A DNA stretch of 64,000 nt, from NCBI GenBank assembly GCA_030734395.1, contig JAUZTG010000048.1, positions 2,728,001-2,792,000 on the forward strand, written 5' to 3'. A program made the position numbers and the translations under genes. Below the pieces are notes generated by a model. The model ran no database searches. It saw only the letters and a list, made by a program, of their open reading frames with translations, and was not told where the DNA came from. This DNA is from Sarocladium kiliense (Eukaryota; Ascomycota; Sordariomycetes; Hypocreales; Sarocladiaceae). This document shows positions 43,573-55,964 of the stretch, in pieces (positions within the stretch are counted from its first letter, which is position 1; each line of letters starts with the position of its first letter).

Positions 43573-46078
43573 ATTGAACGCAGGTCTGGGGTATGAGGAT
43601 ATGGATGTTTCGGCGTCTCGGTGGCTCGTATGATAGAACGTTCGGCCACTACATGGAGGAACGGCATTTGCCTGGAAGGGATTTGGCATGCTCGATGTAG
43701 CATAGGAACCGGCATCGATTCATCAATGGAAATGACATGAAGATCTTCAACTACAATATGCACCCGTTACTCCCCATCCACGTCTCCCATCCAAGTCTGA
43801 ACGCAAGCTTGCACGCACTCCCTATATATCGACATTTCCCTATGCATGAGTAGCTGCCGTCTGCCTTCTTTGTATGAGCAAGGCTGACGCTAACTGGAAG
43901 GCGGTAGGGTCTTGGATAACAGCTTCATTGACACGCTATATCTATCAAGGGGCAGTCAACAAGACGGTACTTCGTCATGACATGGGACTTCATAAATGCT
44001 CTCGCGCAGGTGCGCCAGAACCTGTTACCGTTCATTGTCTTCTTGACGTCGGATTGCTGACTTGCCCACATATACGTGATGGCGGCAGCATGGATTATCA
44101 AATTGCCTCATGATCTAGGGTCCTCCACTAAGTGGCATGCAAAGCTTGGTTAGATTCATGACGCGATAATAATGACTTAGGTCTCGTGTAGAAGCAAAGT
44201 TGTATTCAGAGAGCTTTGGATTTGACTGTGTTCAAAACCCTTTATCGCCCGCTTTAAAGCTTAGAAGGGAACACTTGTGACAACCTCCTGCGGCATTGAA
44301 CTAATCTCGGTGGCTGTCAACGAATAGTTTCCTAAGGTGTTGACTTGGCTTGTTCCAGTACTGTTGGACACATGTCTAGGTCACAACTTTCTCTAGTCGA
44401 TCGGCTGTGGCATGCGCAAGTTACCACAGTCCTCACAACCAGTCTATGTGAAGCATTCCAGCTGTTGGAGTCATCTGCCGCTGAGGCGATTACTCTGTGC
44501 TTGGACAATGAGCCTCAAACTTGGACCTGGGCCTACAGTCTGACTATCTACTCCTCTGATATGATGTTAACTGGATCGAAGATGCTAACCCTGGACACCA
44601 AGGTGCACATGACACTCCTGGAAGCCTAGCACCGTGGAAGAGTTCGGAGAGGCCCGGAAATCGCATTCTTGTTTCTTTTCATATAATCACCGGATCTTCG
44701 ATCATCGGACTGTTCATTATACTCATCGTGACACCCTTCGGCATACTTGTGAAGGGGTTGGCAGATGTGTTCACGTTGACTTCAGGCGACATCGGGTACA
44801 GCAGACTTCCCATCACGCGCACTTCGAGCAGCCGATTATAGTGAAGTCCTGTCATCTGAATGACGAACATCTCCATGTCTTCTTGCCATTCGCAACGTAT
44901 ATGATCACCGAGCCTCATGCACAAGGGAATTTTGTACTCAATTCCTTCGGAGGTGCCGATGCGATCCACGCAAGGCGCCAATCAAAAGCCACCGAATTTG
45001 CCTCCAATGAAAAAAGGCTTCAACTCGCTGTCTTTTGCATCAAGACTGACACGTGAATTCTGGGTCCAGTTCGGGTGGAAGGGACTGGGCCCCCTGATCG
45101 AAACCTCAAAGAAGAGGTTTTTAGCTCGGCTCTTGATCCCCTTGCCGTGGGTGGAACCTGGAACCCATCTTTTACTGTTCCTCACTAATTTACGGGGAGC
45201 CAAGGCTGGCGGGTTTGAGGGAATGCGCCTGGGAATGGAAGGCCGGCCCACTACTCAGGCCGCGAGAGATAAGGTAATGTAGCCGAACGGTAGGTCAGTA
45301 AGGCGCCATATGTAACAAGCTGCGACGGCTGGAATCGGATCGTCAATGGTTGCCATGTTGGCGACGGAGACAAGGCCAGATAGATGCTCCCATTCGTACC
45401 GAGCCCGTAGGATTGCTGGGCAATGATGAAGTCTGACACTCTCCGGGAGGCAATACTGCCAGCAACTCCTGCACTGCGTCGTCACTCGGTGTGGGATCTC
45501 GGGGTGTCCCGGCATCTTTTCGTCTGTGGAGTGGATGGCCTCAGTCAACCATCCAAGCCTTGGAGTGGGAAGGGGGTTGCGCAGGATGGGGGGACACTTG
45601 GCCACTAGCACGGAGCGTCGCAGCCACTGGTAGAGGGCGAATTGATCGCAGAACAGGTTCTGATAGGGTGGGTGCGCCTGAGGCTGCCATCCTCGGAAAA
45701 AGGGAGAGAGCCAATTTCAGCGTTGCCGTGGAAAACGGAGAGGCGCCTGGGACCAACACCAGGCTGGGGGGGAAACGAGGAGGGCCCGTGTCCACCCGCC
45801 ACCGGCCAGCAGCTGCCCCCGGCTCCCTGCTCCCTGTTGGCTCCCCTGTGCTGGGCCTCTGCGGCCCATTTAGCGCCTGTGTAGGCCCGGGAAGACTCGC
45901 AGCAATTTTTTTCCCTTCCCCCAAAAACCCCTACCACCCGTCGGCGCAGAATTTATTTCGCTCTTGACCTCCCTCTTCTTCTCTTCCTCATCAACCCGGA
46001 GTCTTCTTTCTCCTCCATCATCTCCAGAAATCTCCCCTCAGCCCTTTTTCGTCGTCTCAACGGGAAAGCTTCTTCACC
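43573..46078. other. Intergenic, RPS25 3' flank to ADP/ATP carrier promoter
   Basis: 2.5 kb with no gene I can support. Short ORFs on both strands around 44.3-45.3 kb start with non-ATG codons and have no recognisable motif. The last 130 bp are CT-rich leader. Confidence 0.5.
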
Positions 46079-47563
46079 ATGTCTCCTCCTCAGCAAGAAA
46101 AGGTCCTGGGCATGCCGGTAAGATCTCATCCTCTTCCTCGCTATCCGTGATCCCGAAATGCCGCGTTGGCGCGATGCAAAGGTAGCGCAACCGATCATCA
46201 ATCGCGAAAGCCTAGCATGGCTTCAATTGGTCCTCACCCATTACGATCAGTTCTCGTGCCATGCCTGCAGCTTGCGATGATTGCGGTGCTCTACCTGGCC
46301 ATCACGACGCGTCGACTGAGAAAATTTACTCGTCGGGATCAGGGTTTGGCGCTCTCCTGGATATGATCGCTAACTTTCTTCCTAGCCCTTCGTGGCCGAC
46401 TTCCTGAGTATGCCTCACCGATTCTTATATCTCCCGGTTGCGCTCTTGCTTCTCAAAGAGTAACGACCGGTTCTCGCTCCTGAGCCGTTGACTGACTTTA
46501 TTTTGTAGTGGGTGGTATCTCCGCCGCCGTCTCGAAGACTGCCGCTGCTCCCATTGAGCGTGTCAAGCTTCTCATTCAGAACCAGGTATGTCACCCTTGC
46601 CTTGAAGCTGACTCTCCGGCGCGTGAACGAATGGGTCGGTCGACCCAATCCAATTCACAGCAGAAGAGAGTCATAGATATCCTTTCGGAAATGCTAACGA
46701 TTAATAGGATGAGATGATCAAGTCTGGTCGTCTTGACCGCCGCTACACCGGCATTGGTGACTGCTTCAAGCGCACCATGCAGAACGAGGGTGCCATGTCC
46801 CTGTGGCGTGGAAACACTGCCAACGTCATCCGTTACTTCCCTACCCAGGCCCTGAACTTCGCTTTCCGCGACAAGTTCAAGAAGATGTTCGGCTTCAAGA
46901 AGGAGCGTGATGGTTACGCCATGTGGATGGCCGGTAACCTTGCCTCCGGTGGTGTACGTGGAACCCTCTCCTACTTTGAAGTACAGGCGGACTAACATTT
47001 GATAGGCTGCTGGTGCCACTTCTATGCTTTTCGTCTACTCTCTTGACTACGCCCGTACCCGTCTCGCCAACGATTCCAAGAACGCCAAGACTGGTGGTGA
47101 CCGTCAGTTCAACGGTCTCATCGACGTCTACCGCAAGACCCTCGCCTCTGATGGTATTGCTGGTCTTTACCGTGGTTTCATGCCCTCCGTTGCTGGTATC
47201 ATCGTCTACCGTGGTCTCTACTTCGGCATGTACGACTCCTTCAAGCCCGTTCTGCTCACTGGTGCCCTTGCCGACAACTTCCTTGCCTCTTTCGCTCTCG
47301 GTTGGTGCGTCACCACCGGTGCCGGTATCGCTGCCTACCCTCTTGACACCATCCGTCGTCGCATGATGATGACCTCTGGTGAGGCCGTCAAGTACAAGAA
47401 CTCCTTCGATGCCGCCCGCCAGATCATTGCCACCTCCGGTGTCAAGTCTCTCTTCAACGGTGCTGGTGCCAACATTCTCCGTGGTGTTGCCGGCGCTGGT
47501 GTCCTGTCCATCTACGATCAGCTCCAGCTTCTCCTCTTCGGAAAGGCCTTCAAGGGCGCTTAA
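46079..47563 (+). CDS. AAC: Mitochondrial ADP/ATP carrier
   Basis: Exchanges cytosolic ADP for matrix ATP across the inner membrane. Exons are 46079-46117, 46386-46407 (22 nt), 46509-46585, 46708-46953 and 47006-47563, giving 313 aa. There are three mitochondrial-carrier repeats with PxD/ExxK/R motifs: PIERVKLLIQNQ, SLDYARTRLAND and PLDTIRRRMMMTS. The RRRMMM signature is specific to ADP/ATP carriers. Other matches are RYFPTQALNFAFRDKFK and GLYRGFMPSVAGIIVYRG. Codon use is strongly biased to C-ending codons, as expected for a highly expressed gene. The 268-nt first intron is long for this genome and may contribute to expression. Confidence 0.97.
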
Positions 47564-49104
47564 ATGCCATCACCCATCTACCATGGCCTGTATAGATTCA
47601 CTTCTGTCATTGACAGAAGAAGATTGGTTGGTTGATCTGTTATCTGGACAGGATGGTTCAATAGCAGATGAAAAAGGGAGAGATTGGGAAGATGCGGGAT
47701 GGGGAGTTGTGCAGATATCCTGAAGCGGTTCTCTGGAACAGCTACTCTCCGCGGTTTAGACTGGCATCGGCATGGCGTACTCTTTCGATTCTGGCTCTGC
47801 CGTGCTTTCTAGGTCGCTGTAATTTATACACCTACGCAATTTCCTTTGATGTCAAATCTGGTCAACGCCACGTTCGATGTTCCTCTCCTACGTGACGTAA
47901 CCCGCCCTCCAAGACAACCCTTCATGAAGCCTTGAACTGCTACAGCATATTCTCAACCATCTTCGAGCGTGACCAAGAAATGGTGAGCCTCAGGATCAAA
48001 GATGTCTGTCTGGCCAAAAGTTCGGTTGCGATAGGTTACGACGAAGCTTACCCAAAATTGTGGCATGCATGGATAGTACGATTAAAGCTCTCGAAAGGGA
48101 GCAAGATATCGATGTCGTGAGCATGACACTTGGGAGTCCATCTGTTGACCAGCGAGCAGTTGACCCGTGTCATGCACAGAGCACTATTAGTTCAGGTCTT
48201 CTCGATATTTCCCACTCTGGCTGATTTGCATTACAGCACTAATCATGGTTTGTCATAACAGCTATCGTTATTGAGAGGCGGAGTTATATCCGCGTGCTGC
48301 TTCTGTAGAAATTGTCCATCATTGATCGGCGAATCCTATCCATCATTGTACGCGCTCGCTTTCCCTCACATCAGGATGTTGGTCTTACAGTATATAAAAC
48401 CATATATCATCACATACACCCTACCAGAGACTTACCGGATATTCTACCGTACATCCTACTCCATATCTTATCATACACCTTCTTATATATCCTCTCGTAT
48501 ATCCTACGGCATATGTTAGTATTCCGGGAACGATGTTCCCTCAGCCCAAACATGTAGGTGTTACGGCGTACGCATCTACGACTGCGACGTCGAGGTGGAG
48601 CGAGAGCATGACCAGCCGTCACAGATTGTCACAAACCAGAGGAATGTTACTTCGAACAAGCTGATGGTAGTCATGCTGAGAAGGTTTTTGAGTTTAAAAT
48701 GAAGTTTATAGGTGGTACATACGGCGATGGTTGATGCGTGTTTCCCTGAACCTCAGACGTGAAGTTGCAGGGGCCTTGTTTCGGTTCGAGGTGAACTACC
48801 TCAAACTGCCTCAACGCGAGTTGCGGTCCTATATGAACCGGTCAGCCATTAAAATAAATATCACGGCCTTCAGAGCGCTGAAGAGTTGCGACTGTTCATT
48901 TCAAAGTCGGAAATTATTAGCAGGACCCTTCTCGTCAAGTGCCATGACGCGCCAGCTGGTAAGGGCAGCTGTAAGCCCCTCCACACCAGCTTACAAGCTC
49001 CCCGCATTGTGATCCCAACACCTTCACCCAACTCCAGCAACTTGTGCGAGATTCCAGAGAATCTGTCCTATAACGTCTCTCGGCCTGACAACGCGACTAG
49101 TGTC
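47564..49104. other. Intergenic with degenerate TATCCTAC-type repeats
   Basis: No gene supported. About 48,400-48,510 is a degenerate low-complexity stretch built from variants of atatcctac/catacacc. The last 150 bp precede the CENP-X start. Confidence 0.5.
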
Positions 49105-49608
49105 ATGGCTCCCACCTACACTGCTGCCAATCGCGGCCGTCCCAAAGGCAGCAAGAACACGCCCAAGCCCCGCGCGTCGCGTCCTCCGGCCTCCAGCAAC
49201 CCATTTGCCTCCTCCGACGAGGAACATCGACCAAACCCGTCTTCCGATGAAGAAGATGACAATGGGGCACCCCCAAAATCGAAACGAGCTTCCCGAGCTG
49301 GAGAAGAAGCTGGTGTAGACGAACCTGAGAAGACCATCCCGAACGAGCTGCTGACGCGCTTGCTGCACGAGTTCTTCGCCAAAGACGCGACAAGGATGTC
49401 GAAAGACGCGAATGCGGCTGTTGGGAAATACATGGATATCTTTGTGAGGGAGGCGATCGCGAGAACAGCTGTTGAAAAGCAAGGAGGATTCCTTGAGGTA
49501 AGTCTCTAATTCCAGCCATCAATCGCCAGGCATGTTTGCGAGCTGACTTTGCTTCGGTAGGTTGAGGATCTGGAGAAAATCTCCCCACAGCTGCTCCTTG
49601 ATCTGTGA
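49105..49608 (+). CDS. MHF2: CENP-X / MHF2 histone-fold protein
   Basis: Forms the MHF heterotetramer with CENP-S/MHF1, binds branched DNA, stimulates FANCM-type helicases and contributes to kinetochores. Exon 1 is 49105-49497 and exon 2 is 49561-49608, giving 146 aa. The histone fold is residues 78-146: IPNELLTRLLHEFF, DANAAVGKYMDIFVREAIAR, then GGFLEVEDLEKISPQLLLDL, with the final helix formed across the intron. Yeast and human homologues are about 80 aa. Here a 77-residue N-terminal extension holds an AT-hook-like RGRPKGSK (10-17) and a Ser/Asp/Glu-rich segment. I chose the ATG at 49105; the open frame further upstream looks non-coding. Confidence 0.9.
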
Positions 49609-50043
49609 ATATCCTTCCTCCCTGCAGAGCAAATGATTGAGATAGCCTCAGTGCTCGAGGAACTCAATGTAGCAACCATTATGGTATGGCACAATATTCC
49701 CATCAACATACGAGACTACGGCAAGCTGAATCGTTTCCAGTCAGCCGATACGAGCAAAGCTGTGATGGAGAGCTCGGTGGTGTTGCTGATATCGAAATTC
49801 GATCCCAGCACTACTTTGTCACGCATTCGACCAAATCCCGGTTGGGGTCACAGCTGCTGCGCTGCAACATGTCGGCCTGAAAACTACGCCGCATAGCCTG
49901 TCTGTCTCCGCCCCTCCGCCGTGTTCATCAGTCTTCCTCTTCCTTCAGTTACGAAGTACGTGTTCTCCATCGCATCACCAAGCACACTGGCGGCTCAGTT
50001 TGCTCATAGTGGCGTGCCATCAAACTCACCAGCTCCATCGATA
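49609..50043. other. Intergenic
   Basis: Between CENP-X and the F-box-like gene. No gene seen. Confidence 0.55.
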
Positions 50044-51556
50044 ATGTCGGAGGCCACACAATGCTGGATTCTGGAATTGCCCTATGATGTCCTAAGCATC
50101 GTTCTCGGACTCCATTCGGAGGAAGCTGAACGGCCTGAAGTTCATTATCATCGGCAACGTACGGCCTCTTTAGCTGCACTCGCGCTGACCTGCAAATATT
50201 TTCATCGATTGGCCACGCCCTTCTTGTACGAGAATATATCTGTAGTCTGTGGAGGAAGCAGGAGCAATGTCGACATATTGCGACGTTCGAAGCTCTTGTA
50301 CCATACTCTGCGGCTGAGTCCGTCTCTTCGGGAACACTCTCGCACTCTTATCATGGATTCCAGCTACCTCCCGTGGGGAGACATGTCGATCTGTAATATT
50401 ACCCACGAGATGTCTATGGACTTGGTACGGTGGCTGCGAGCTATCAAGAGATTCTATGTCGATACCCCAGCAGAGCCGGCTACTGGCTATCGCCAATCTA
50501 CCTCATTCGATCTTGGCGAGATTCTCCGCGTCCTTGTGAGCAATGTACTTTCCCTTGAGTACCTTGCTATTCATAATGAAGCCAACCAATCCTACTCGCT
50601 CCTTGAGACGCTTTCGGTCAAGCTGAGGAGCTTACCGTCAGAGACTTGCCTCACAACACTCGAACTTGAGGGCGTCAATTCCCCCCGGGATCTAAGTTGG
50701 AAGCATGAGTTTATTGTAAGTATGCAGTGGGCGGTTCAGGTCACTAAAAGCGGCTCATTCCTAACCTTTGGCATGATCACAGCCGGGAACTTCACCAATC
50801 ACAACTCTAAGGCTGAGTGGCTTTGTTGCCGATGTGAAGGCACTTGAGGGTCTGGTCAGGTGGCCAAAGACGCTCCGCAACTTTTTCTTCCAGTTTCGGA
50901 TGTCTGATCACCTCCATCTTTGGGGACAGAACTTCATGAACCGCCTGGACCTGCTCTTCGAAATTTTGGATGAGCAAAAGGCATCTCTCGTTGATATCGA
51001 TATCCGTGCAGCTTTCCAACCTTCCAGTCTCGCTGGGATCGACCTCAGCCGCTTTGCACACCTGGAAAGACTTCTGCTCCCCCGAAACCTCACGAGTGTA
51101 CAGACAGTCAATGTCTCAAATCTGCTTGCGCCGAATATGCAGCAAATGACGTGGGCAACGACCTATAGGGATGATTTGAGCGATGAAGATACTATTCAGA
51201 CCTTCCAGAAGCCCGAGGAAGATTGGATCAGGGCTCTATCTGCAGCGGCCTTTACGGAACGATCTACTTTGAGGAAGATCATTATCAAATATGACCCAAA
51301 AGGCTTTGGGGCTGGCTTCAATACATGGCAAGCATCCCATACCGAGTACCCCTGGGACCGCATGGAGCGCGTCGCACGCGATGTCAAAGACCTTGGAGTC
51401 GAGCTGATATACGACCCTCCGCCGACGATGTCACGGGAGGAGTTTGAGCAGGGGATACTGAATGCACCTAGCGGGGCTGTTGTTGGGCCGTTAGAATTCA
51501 GCTGTAGGTTGACGGCACAACCGCTCGACTCTGACGACTCATTTTCCGACCTCTAA
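50044..51556 (+). CDS. F-box-like / LRR-like protein
   Basis: Two exons, 50044-50715 and 50783-51556, encode 481 aa. The N-terminus reads WILELPYDVLSIVLG, then LAALALTCKYFHRLATPFLYENI, a recognisable though loose F-box-like layout (LPxEIL, then LxxLxLxCKxFxxLAxPxLY). The remainder has irregular leucine-rich segments (LSLEYLAIHNEA, LTTLELEGV, ITTLRLSGFV, HLERLLLPRNL), typical of fungal F-box proteins that recruit substrates to SCF ligases. Substrate and exact subfamily are unknown. The intron 50716-50782 has donor GTAAGT. The first in-frame ATG is at 50044, followed by SEATQ. Confidence 0.8.
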
Positions 51557-53282
51557 TGATGCCAACCGCGATGAGGTGTTTGCCGAAGGCGTTCGATAGT
51601 TGTGTGACCCAGGAAGCACGCGGCTCCTACATGGCATCAACTAGCAGTGCATGCCAGAACGACCGAGCGATTTGGCGATGTTTCGCAGTGGTAAATGACC
51701 ACGCTACGGCAGCAAGCTATTCTATATGGAGATTGAGGCTATAGCAGCGGTGGGAGTATTGAAACAGGTGCCGAGCACGGCGAGATCCACCACTTTGGAC
51801 GGTGGTCAACAGGGGCCTCCGGTCAGGCGCAGGGAGGGGACAACAGAACAAGTGTGTCCTGTGCCAGCCATCCGTGCAGCATCCACGATTGATCAATCGC
51901 ATATGTAAAGACAGAAACAAATACAGCGACCGTCAAAGTGCCACTTTGCGTAATGACAATGAAGTCCGTGAGGCTAAAAAATCGTGGCCGCCAAGGGGGG
52001 ATAGACCGCGGTGACGTTTCGGAGGTGGCCGGGGCTGAAACCGGGGCTGCATCACAAGTGTCGGAGCCTCAGCGACGTGAAGCACATCCGAGTCCGGGGT
52101 GGCGCCATCTGGCAGGATGCAGCGAACATTGGGCTTCCAGATCTGTTGTGACACAGACTTTTGCTGTGGCGAGCGATGGGGCGCCCTTCATTCCGGAAGG
52201 CTTGTCGTCCGAGGGCGGCTCTGGCAGGTGCTCCGACGATGCGAGAGCTTGGTCCGGGGGGGGGGTTGTTCGTGAGCTGCTGACTAGTGGGAGGCAGCTT
52301 GTAATAAGCGATGTGAGAGGCGGGACAAGGCCAGTTGTAGTACTACGTGCAGCCTGGTGTTCACATTATGAGATAGTTGCTAAATATTATCCTTCTGACG
52401 CGATTAAACTTATTCTTGAGCTCGAGTTTTCGCCGTGTCTATACGCTTCCTATAGTCCTGGGTCACTACTACCTGACTATGCGAACTACAACGCCAAAAC
52501 TACCAACCCATCCCGTCGATCTCAAACTCCCATCGTCGTCATCATCTCGAAACAACTTCCCAAGATCAGCTTAAAAAAAAAAGAGAGAGCGGCCCCCCAT
52601 CACCGTGCCCATCATCGAAACACGTTTCAAGCCTCATCACCAATCTCTGTTCCTCCTTCATCTGTCTCCATCACCGCTACCCGTCCTGACTAGTCGGGCC
52701 AGGGTTTGTCTCGTTTCGGGTCCTCAACACCCCGGCTCTACAGTTACCCAAGAAACCCTGCGTCCAAGAGGCCCCCAAACACCTGACCCTTGCCCGGCAT
52801 CTCTCATTGCCAGCTGCTCTTCCAACAGTGACTCCACGATAGGTCCGTCCTTGAGCCTTGTGCCCAGCCGAAATGTGAAGCATCCTAGGTTTGGGGGCCC
52901 CTTCGCACCCATGCACGCCAGAAACGTCGCCCTTCTCTTAAAGACCTGAGTGTTTCCTATTCCATCCCACCTCTTCTCCTCTCCCTTTCCTCTTCCCTTC
53001 CCTATTGACTGTCTTTCCATTCGAGTGCTGTCCTATCTTTTTTCCATTTTCTTTTTTCTCTCTTCTCTTTTCCCTTCTTAATTTCCAACGTTCATTCGGA
53101 AAGGCTAGTCCTTCATAACTTCACAGCGCGAGTCGCTTCAGAAAACAAAGTCCAAAGTTCTTTCTTACTTTATTTGTCGACTATTCTTCTGGAAGGCCGG
53201 TCCTGTCATTCGCTCTCTTATCTCAACAACTCCAAAAAGCAACACAAGGACATACATATATATCCTCTTCACAACCATCAAG
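51557..53282. other. Intergenic with CT-rich leader of the cupredoxin gene
   Basis: No supported gene. It includes a run of ten G (52256-52265). From about 52,940 to 53,280 there is a strongly pyrimidine-rich promoter/leader, and TATA-like acatatatat sits just before the start. A 251-codon open frame at 51938-52693 lacks ATG and recognisable content. Confidence 0.55.
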
Positions 53283-54109
53283 ATGCAGTACTCAGCACTT
53301 ACTCTCGCCGCCCTCGCTGGCATTGCTCAGGGTATGTCTCAGCAGCCACTTACATCCAATTCAAGGTTCGACGACTAACAGAACTGTATAGCCATTGACG
53401 TCCATGTCGTCAACGTCGGCTGGAACCCCGTCAACAACGTCACTGGCCTCAAGTACTGGCCCGAGAAGATCGAGGCCGCTCCCGGTGACATGGTCCAGTT
53501 CCAATTCTGGGCCGGCGCACACACCATCACCCAGTCCAACTTCGACAACGTCTGCACGCCCATCAACGAGGTCAACAGTAGCATCGCCGGTGTCGACTCT
53601 GGCTCTATGCCCGTCGAGGCCAGCGCTGCCCAGTTCGAGATCCCCACTTACACCGTCATGATCAACAACACTGCACCTCTGTGGTTCTACTGCGCAACCG
53701 GTCAGCACTGCCAGGGCGGTATGGCTATGGTCATCAACGAGAAGTAGGCTCCCTGAAACTGAAGCCCATGAGTTGAACCTTCACTAACATTTTCCGTCAC
53801 AGCACTTCCGCCAACGCTACCCGCTCTCTGGAGAACTACAAGGCCCTCGCTGCTGGTGAGGCTGTCGATTCCGGAAACGGTGGAAGCAACGGCGGCAGCG
53901 GAGGCAACAACGGTGGTAACACCGGTGGCGATTCCGGTAACACTGGTGGTGACACCGCGACTCCTCCCGTTGGCCCCGATGGCACTCCCGTTGCTGGCGA
54001 TGGTGCCTCGCCTACTGGCGAGTCCGCCGTCCCAGCTGGTGCCTCTTCCTACGGAACTCCTGCAAGCACCCTCCTCCTCGCTCTCGGTGCAGCCTTCATG
54101 CTGCTGTAG
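53283..54109 (+). CDS. GPI-anchored extracellular cupredoxin
   Basis: A secreted blue-copper-fold protein. Exons are 53283-53331, 53392-53743 and 53803-54109, giving 235 aa. A signal peptide (MQYSALTLAALAGIAQA) precedes a plastocyanin-like domain (about 20-150). The four type-1 copper ligands are visible in order: His in GAHTITQ, Cys in LWFYC, His in GQHC and Met in GGMAM. Then comes a Gly/Asn/Asp-rich linker and a C-terminal GPI signal (small residues, then STLLLALGAAFMLL). Such serine- or glycine-rich extracellular cupredoxins are common in filamentous fungi at the cell surface. Roles in copper binding, redox or wall structure are mostly unproven. Confidence 0.93.
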
Positions 54110-54639
54110 AAGCTGCCAGAGTGAGCGCAACGATCGTCATGATACCCCCTTTCTCTTACGAAGGAAGGATATTCATGGGTTGTCGGAGTTGGGTATAATT
54201 GCATTAATTTTATGTTCTTGTCTTTTAACACACAAGAGATCTTGGCTTGTTCTGAGTAGTTGCTTGCAACCGCAGGATAGCCACTCTCTTTCCTACTTCT
54301 TCGGTTTGAGATACAACTGAGAGGGAAGGCTTTTTCTTTTTCTGGAGATTGGGGAGATCGGAAAGGGTCCTTGATGACCCTGGGATAGTAGACGGACCGG
54401 GTCCGCATATACCATGTGTACTACTTGGTGTTCTTTCTAGTAGAGAACCGACACAATAAAGTTTCTTTGGACATATTCCGTCTTGCTCGTAGTCGTGATC
54501 ACGAAGTTGCCCAGCAGTCGCCAAGAGATCGCGCACATGCAGGAGTTTCAGAATGCGGCGACTTATCCGCGTGTGTGACAAGTGTTCAAATAATCGTCAG
54601 GCTCAAATATGTTCTAATTGTGCGGGCCACAGGGGCCAT
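54110..54639. other. Intergenic (convergent 3' flanks)
   Basis: No gene seen. Confidence 0.6.
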
Positions 54640-55498
54640 CTACTTCTTGTCCTTAGGAATCTTTCTCTTCTTCCGTCCCTTCCTCGCCCGCTCACAAAGG
54701 TCCTTCTTTGGCGTCTTCTCAAGCCAATCCTCATCTAGCTTTACGTAGCCAACATGATGATACTTCTGGCTGTTCGCAAAGAAGTCAACCCAGTGCTTCA
54801 AGGCGTTATATGTCCTCTCCTCCGCATCCTTCTGCTCCTTCTGCTTCAATTCGGCGAGCTCCGCTGCCGTCCAGTGAGCATCCGTCTCAGGGTCGTCGAT
54901 TGGGAGGTACATCTCTTCCACGCCACGCATGTCGGGTGTGCGATCGTCGGCAAAGCAGCCCGTTACGTAGGCACGAGCGGCGTCGCATCCACCGAAGTAC
55001 TGGTATGAGCCGCCAGGGCCGTAAATGTGGCGACCGTTGGACACGTCGTAGATAGTGTGGTTGATGGCGAGGTACAGTGGCTTCTCGGGGTCGCTGCCAT
55101 CATATGCTGCGAGCTCTTCAGGAGTGAGGTAGATTGGTCCATTCTGATAGGCGCCTGTTAGTGATTCAACTCTTCGAGCGTTGTCTGCGATAAGGGATGA
55201 ATTATCTGCCACCATGATCCTGACGTACCAGCTGGGCCTTCCACCAGTCAATCCGGAAGTAATTGGGTTTGTTCTTGAGGTTCCAGAACATGCTCTCGCC
55301 GCCACTGATGACATGGCTCAAAGCGACTGACGCAACCAAACCGAAGGACAGGACTCGGAGAATGTCAAGTTTCCAGCTGGACTCTTCCTCATCAACGGCA
55401 CCCTTGGTCTTCTTCGTCTTCGTCTTTTCGATTTGTGCAGGCTGGGCTTCAGCTGCCGGGGGTTCGCCCTTGCGCTGACGCAGCTCGTTGTCGGCCAT
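54640..55498 (-). CDS. Membrane-anchored cytochrome b5-like heme/steroid-binding protein
   Basis: Exon 1 is 55498-55229 and exon 2 is 55143-54640, giving 257 aa. A disordered Lys/Glu-rich N-terminus (1-45) precedes one transmembrane helix (LDILRVLSFGLVASVALSHV). A cytochrome-b5 fold of the MAPR/Dap1 type follows from about 95: YLTPEELAAYDGSDPEKPLY, INHTIYDVSNGRHIYGPGG, YFGGCDAARAYVTGCF. The paired heme-ligand His of true b5 is absent; MAPR proteins use a Tyr (YGPGGSY region). The C-terminus is highly basic. The family binds heme and regulates sterol-synthesis P450s in the ER; that role here is inference. The acceptor ending at 55144 is the one that keeps frame. Confidence 0.88.
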
Positions 55499-55964
55499 TG
55501 CAGCTTGAATTTTCTTCCTCGATGATATGCGAGAGATGATAAGAAAGTGAGCAACCTCGTGGGGAAGCTCGAGGGGTGGAATAGGCTTCACCGGAGTGGC
55601 CAGCTTCCGCTCAGGACACGGTTGTTAGGACCACGGCCTTGGCTCAATTGCGACACCCCTTATTGGTGGAAAAGAGCTGTCTTGGAGTTATAAACACCCC
55701 AGGGGTGAACTTGACCCTGGTCTGGTGGGACACTAGGGCACGTGATCACGCAGTTGCTACAGTAACGGTGACTCGCTCTCCACCGTGGAGTCTGTAAACA
55801 CTCCAAAGACACCCACCATGCCACCACCGTTGGATACCTAACTACCACTATAACACCGCACGCCTCTATGAAATCTTTCGAGCTGCATTCTTGCGCAAGA
55901 CTGCACATATCGAAGCAACAAACACCTTCGAACAGCTTACAGTCTTGCGATTTTGTTCTCAAGA
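55499..55964. promoter_or_regulatory. Divergent promoter, b5-like gene and coiled-coil gene
   Basis: 466 bp between start codons. No operator recognised. Confidence 0.45.

Noticed and set aside
44679..44981. 100-codon minus-strand open frame in the RPS25-AAC gap
   Set aside because: It starts with a non-ATG codon, and no domain, signal peptide or splice continuation could be found.
51938..52693. 251-codon open frame on the plus strand
   Set aside because: It begins with GTG, has no recognisable motif, runs through a G10 tract and CT-rich leader, and its composition reflects promoter bias rather than protein.
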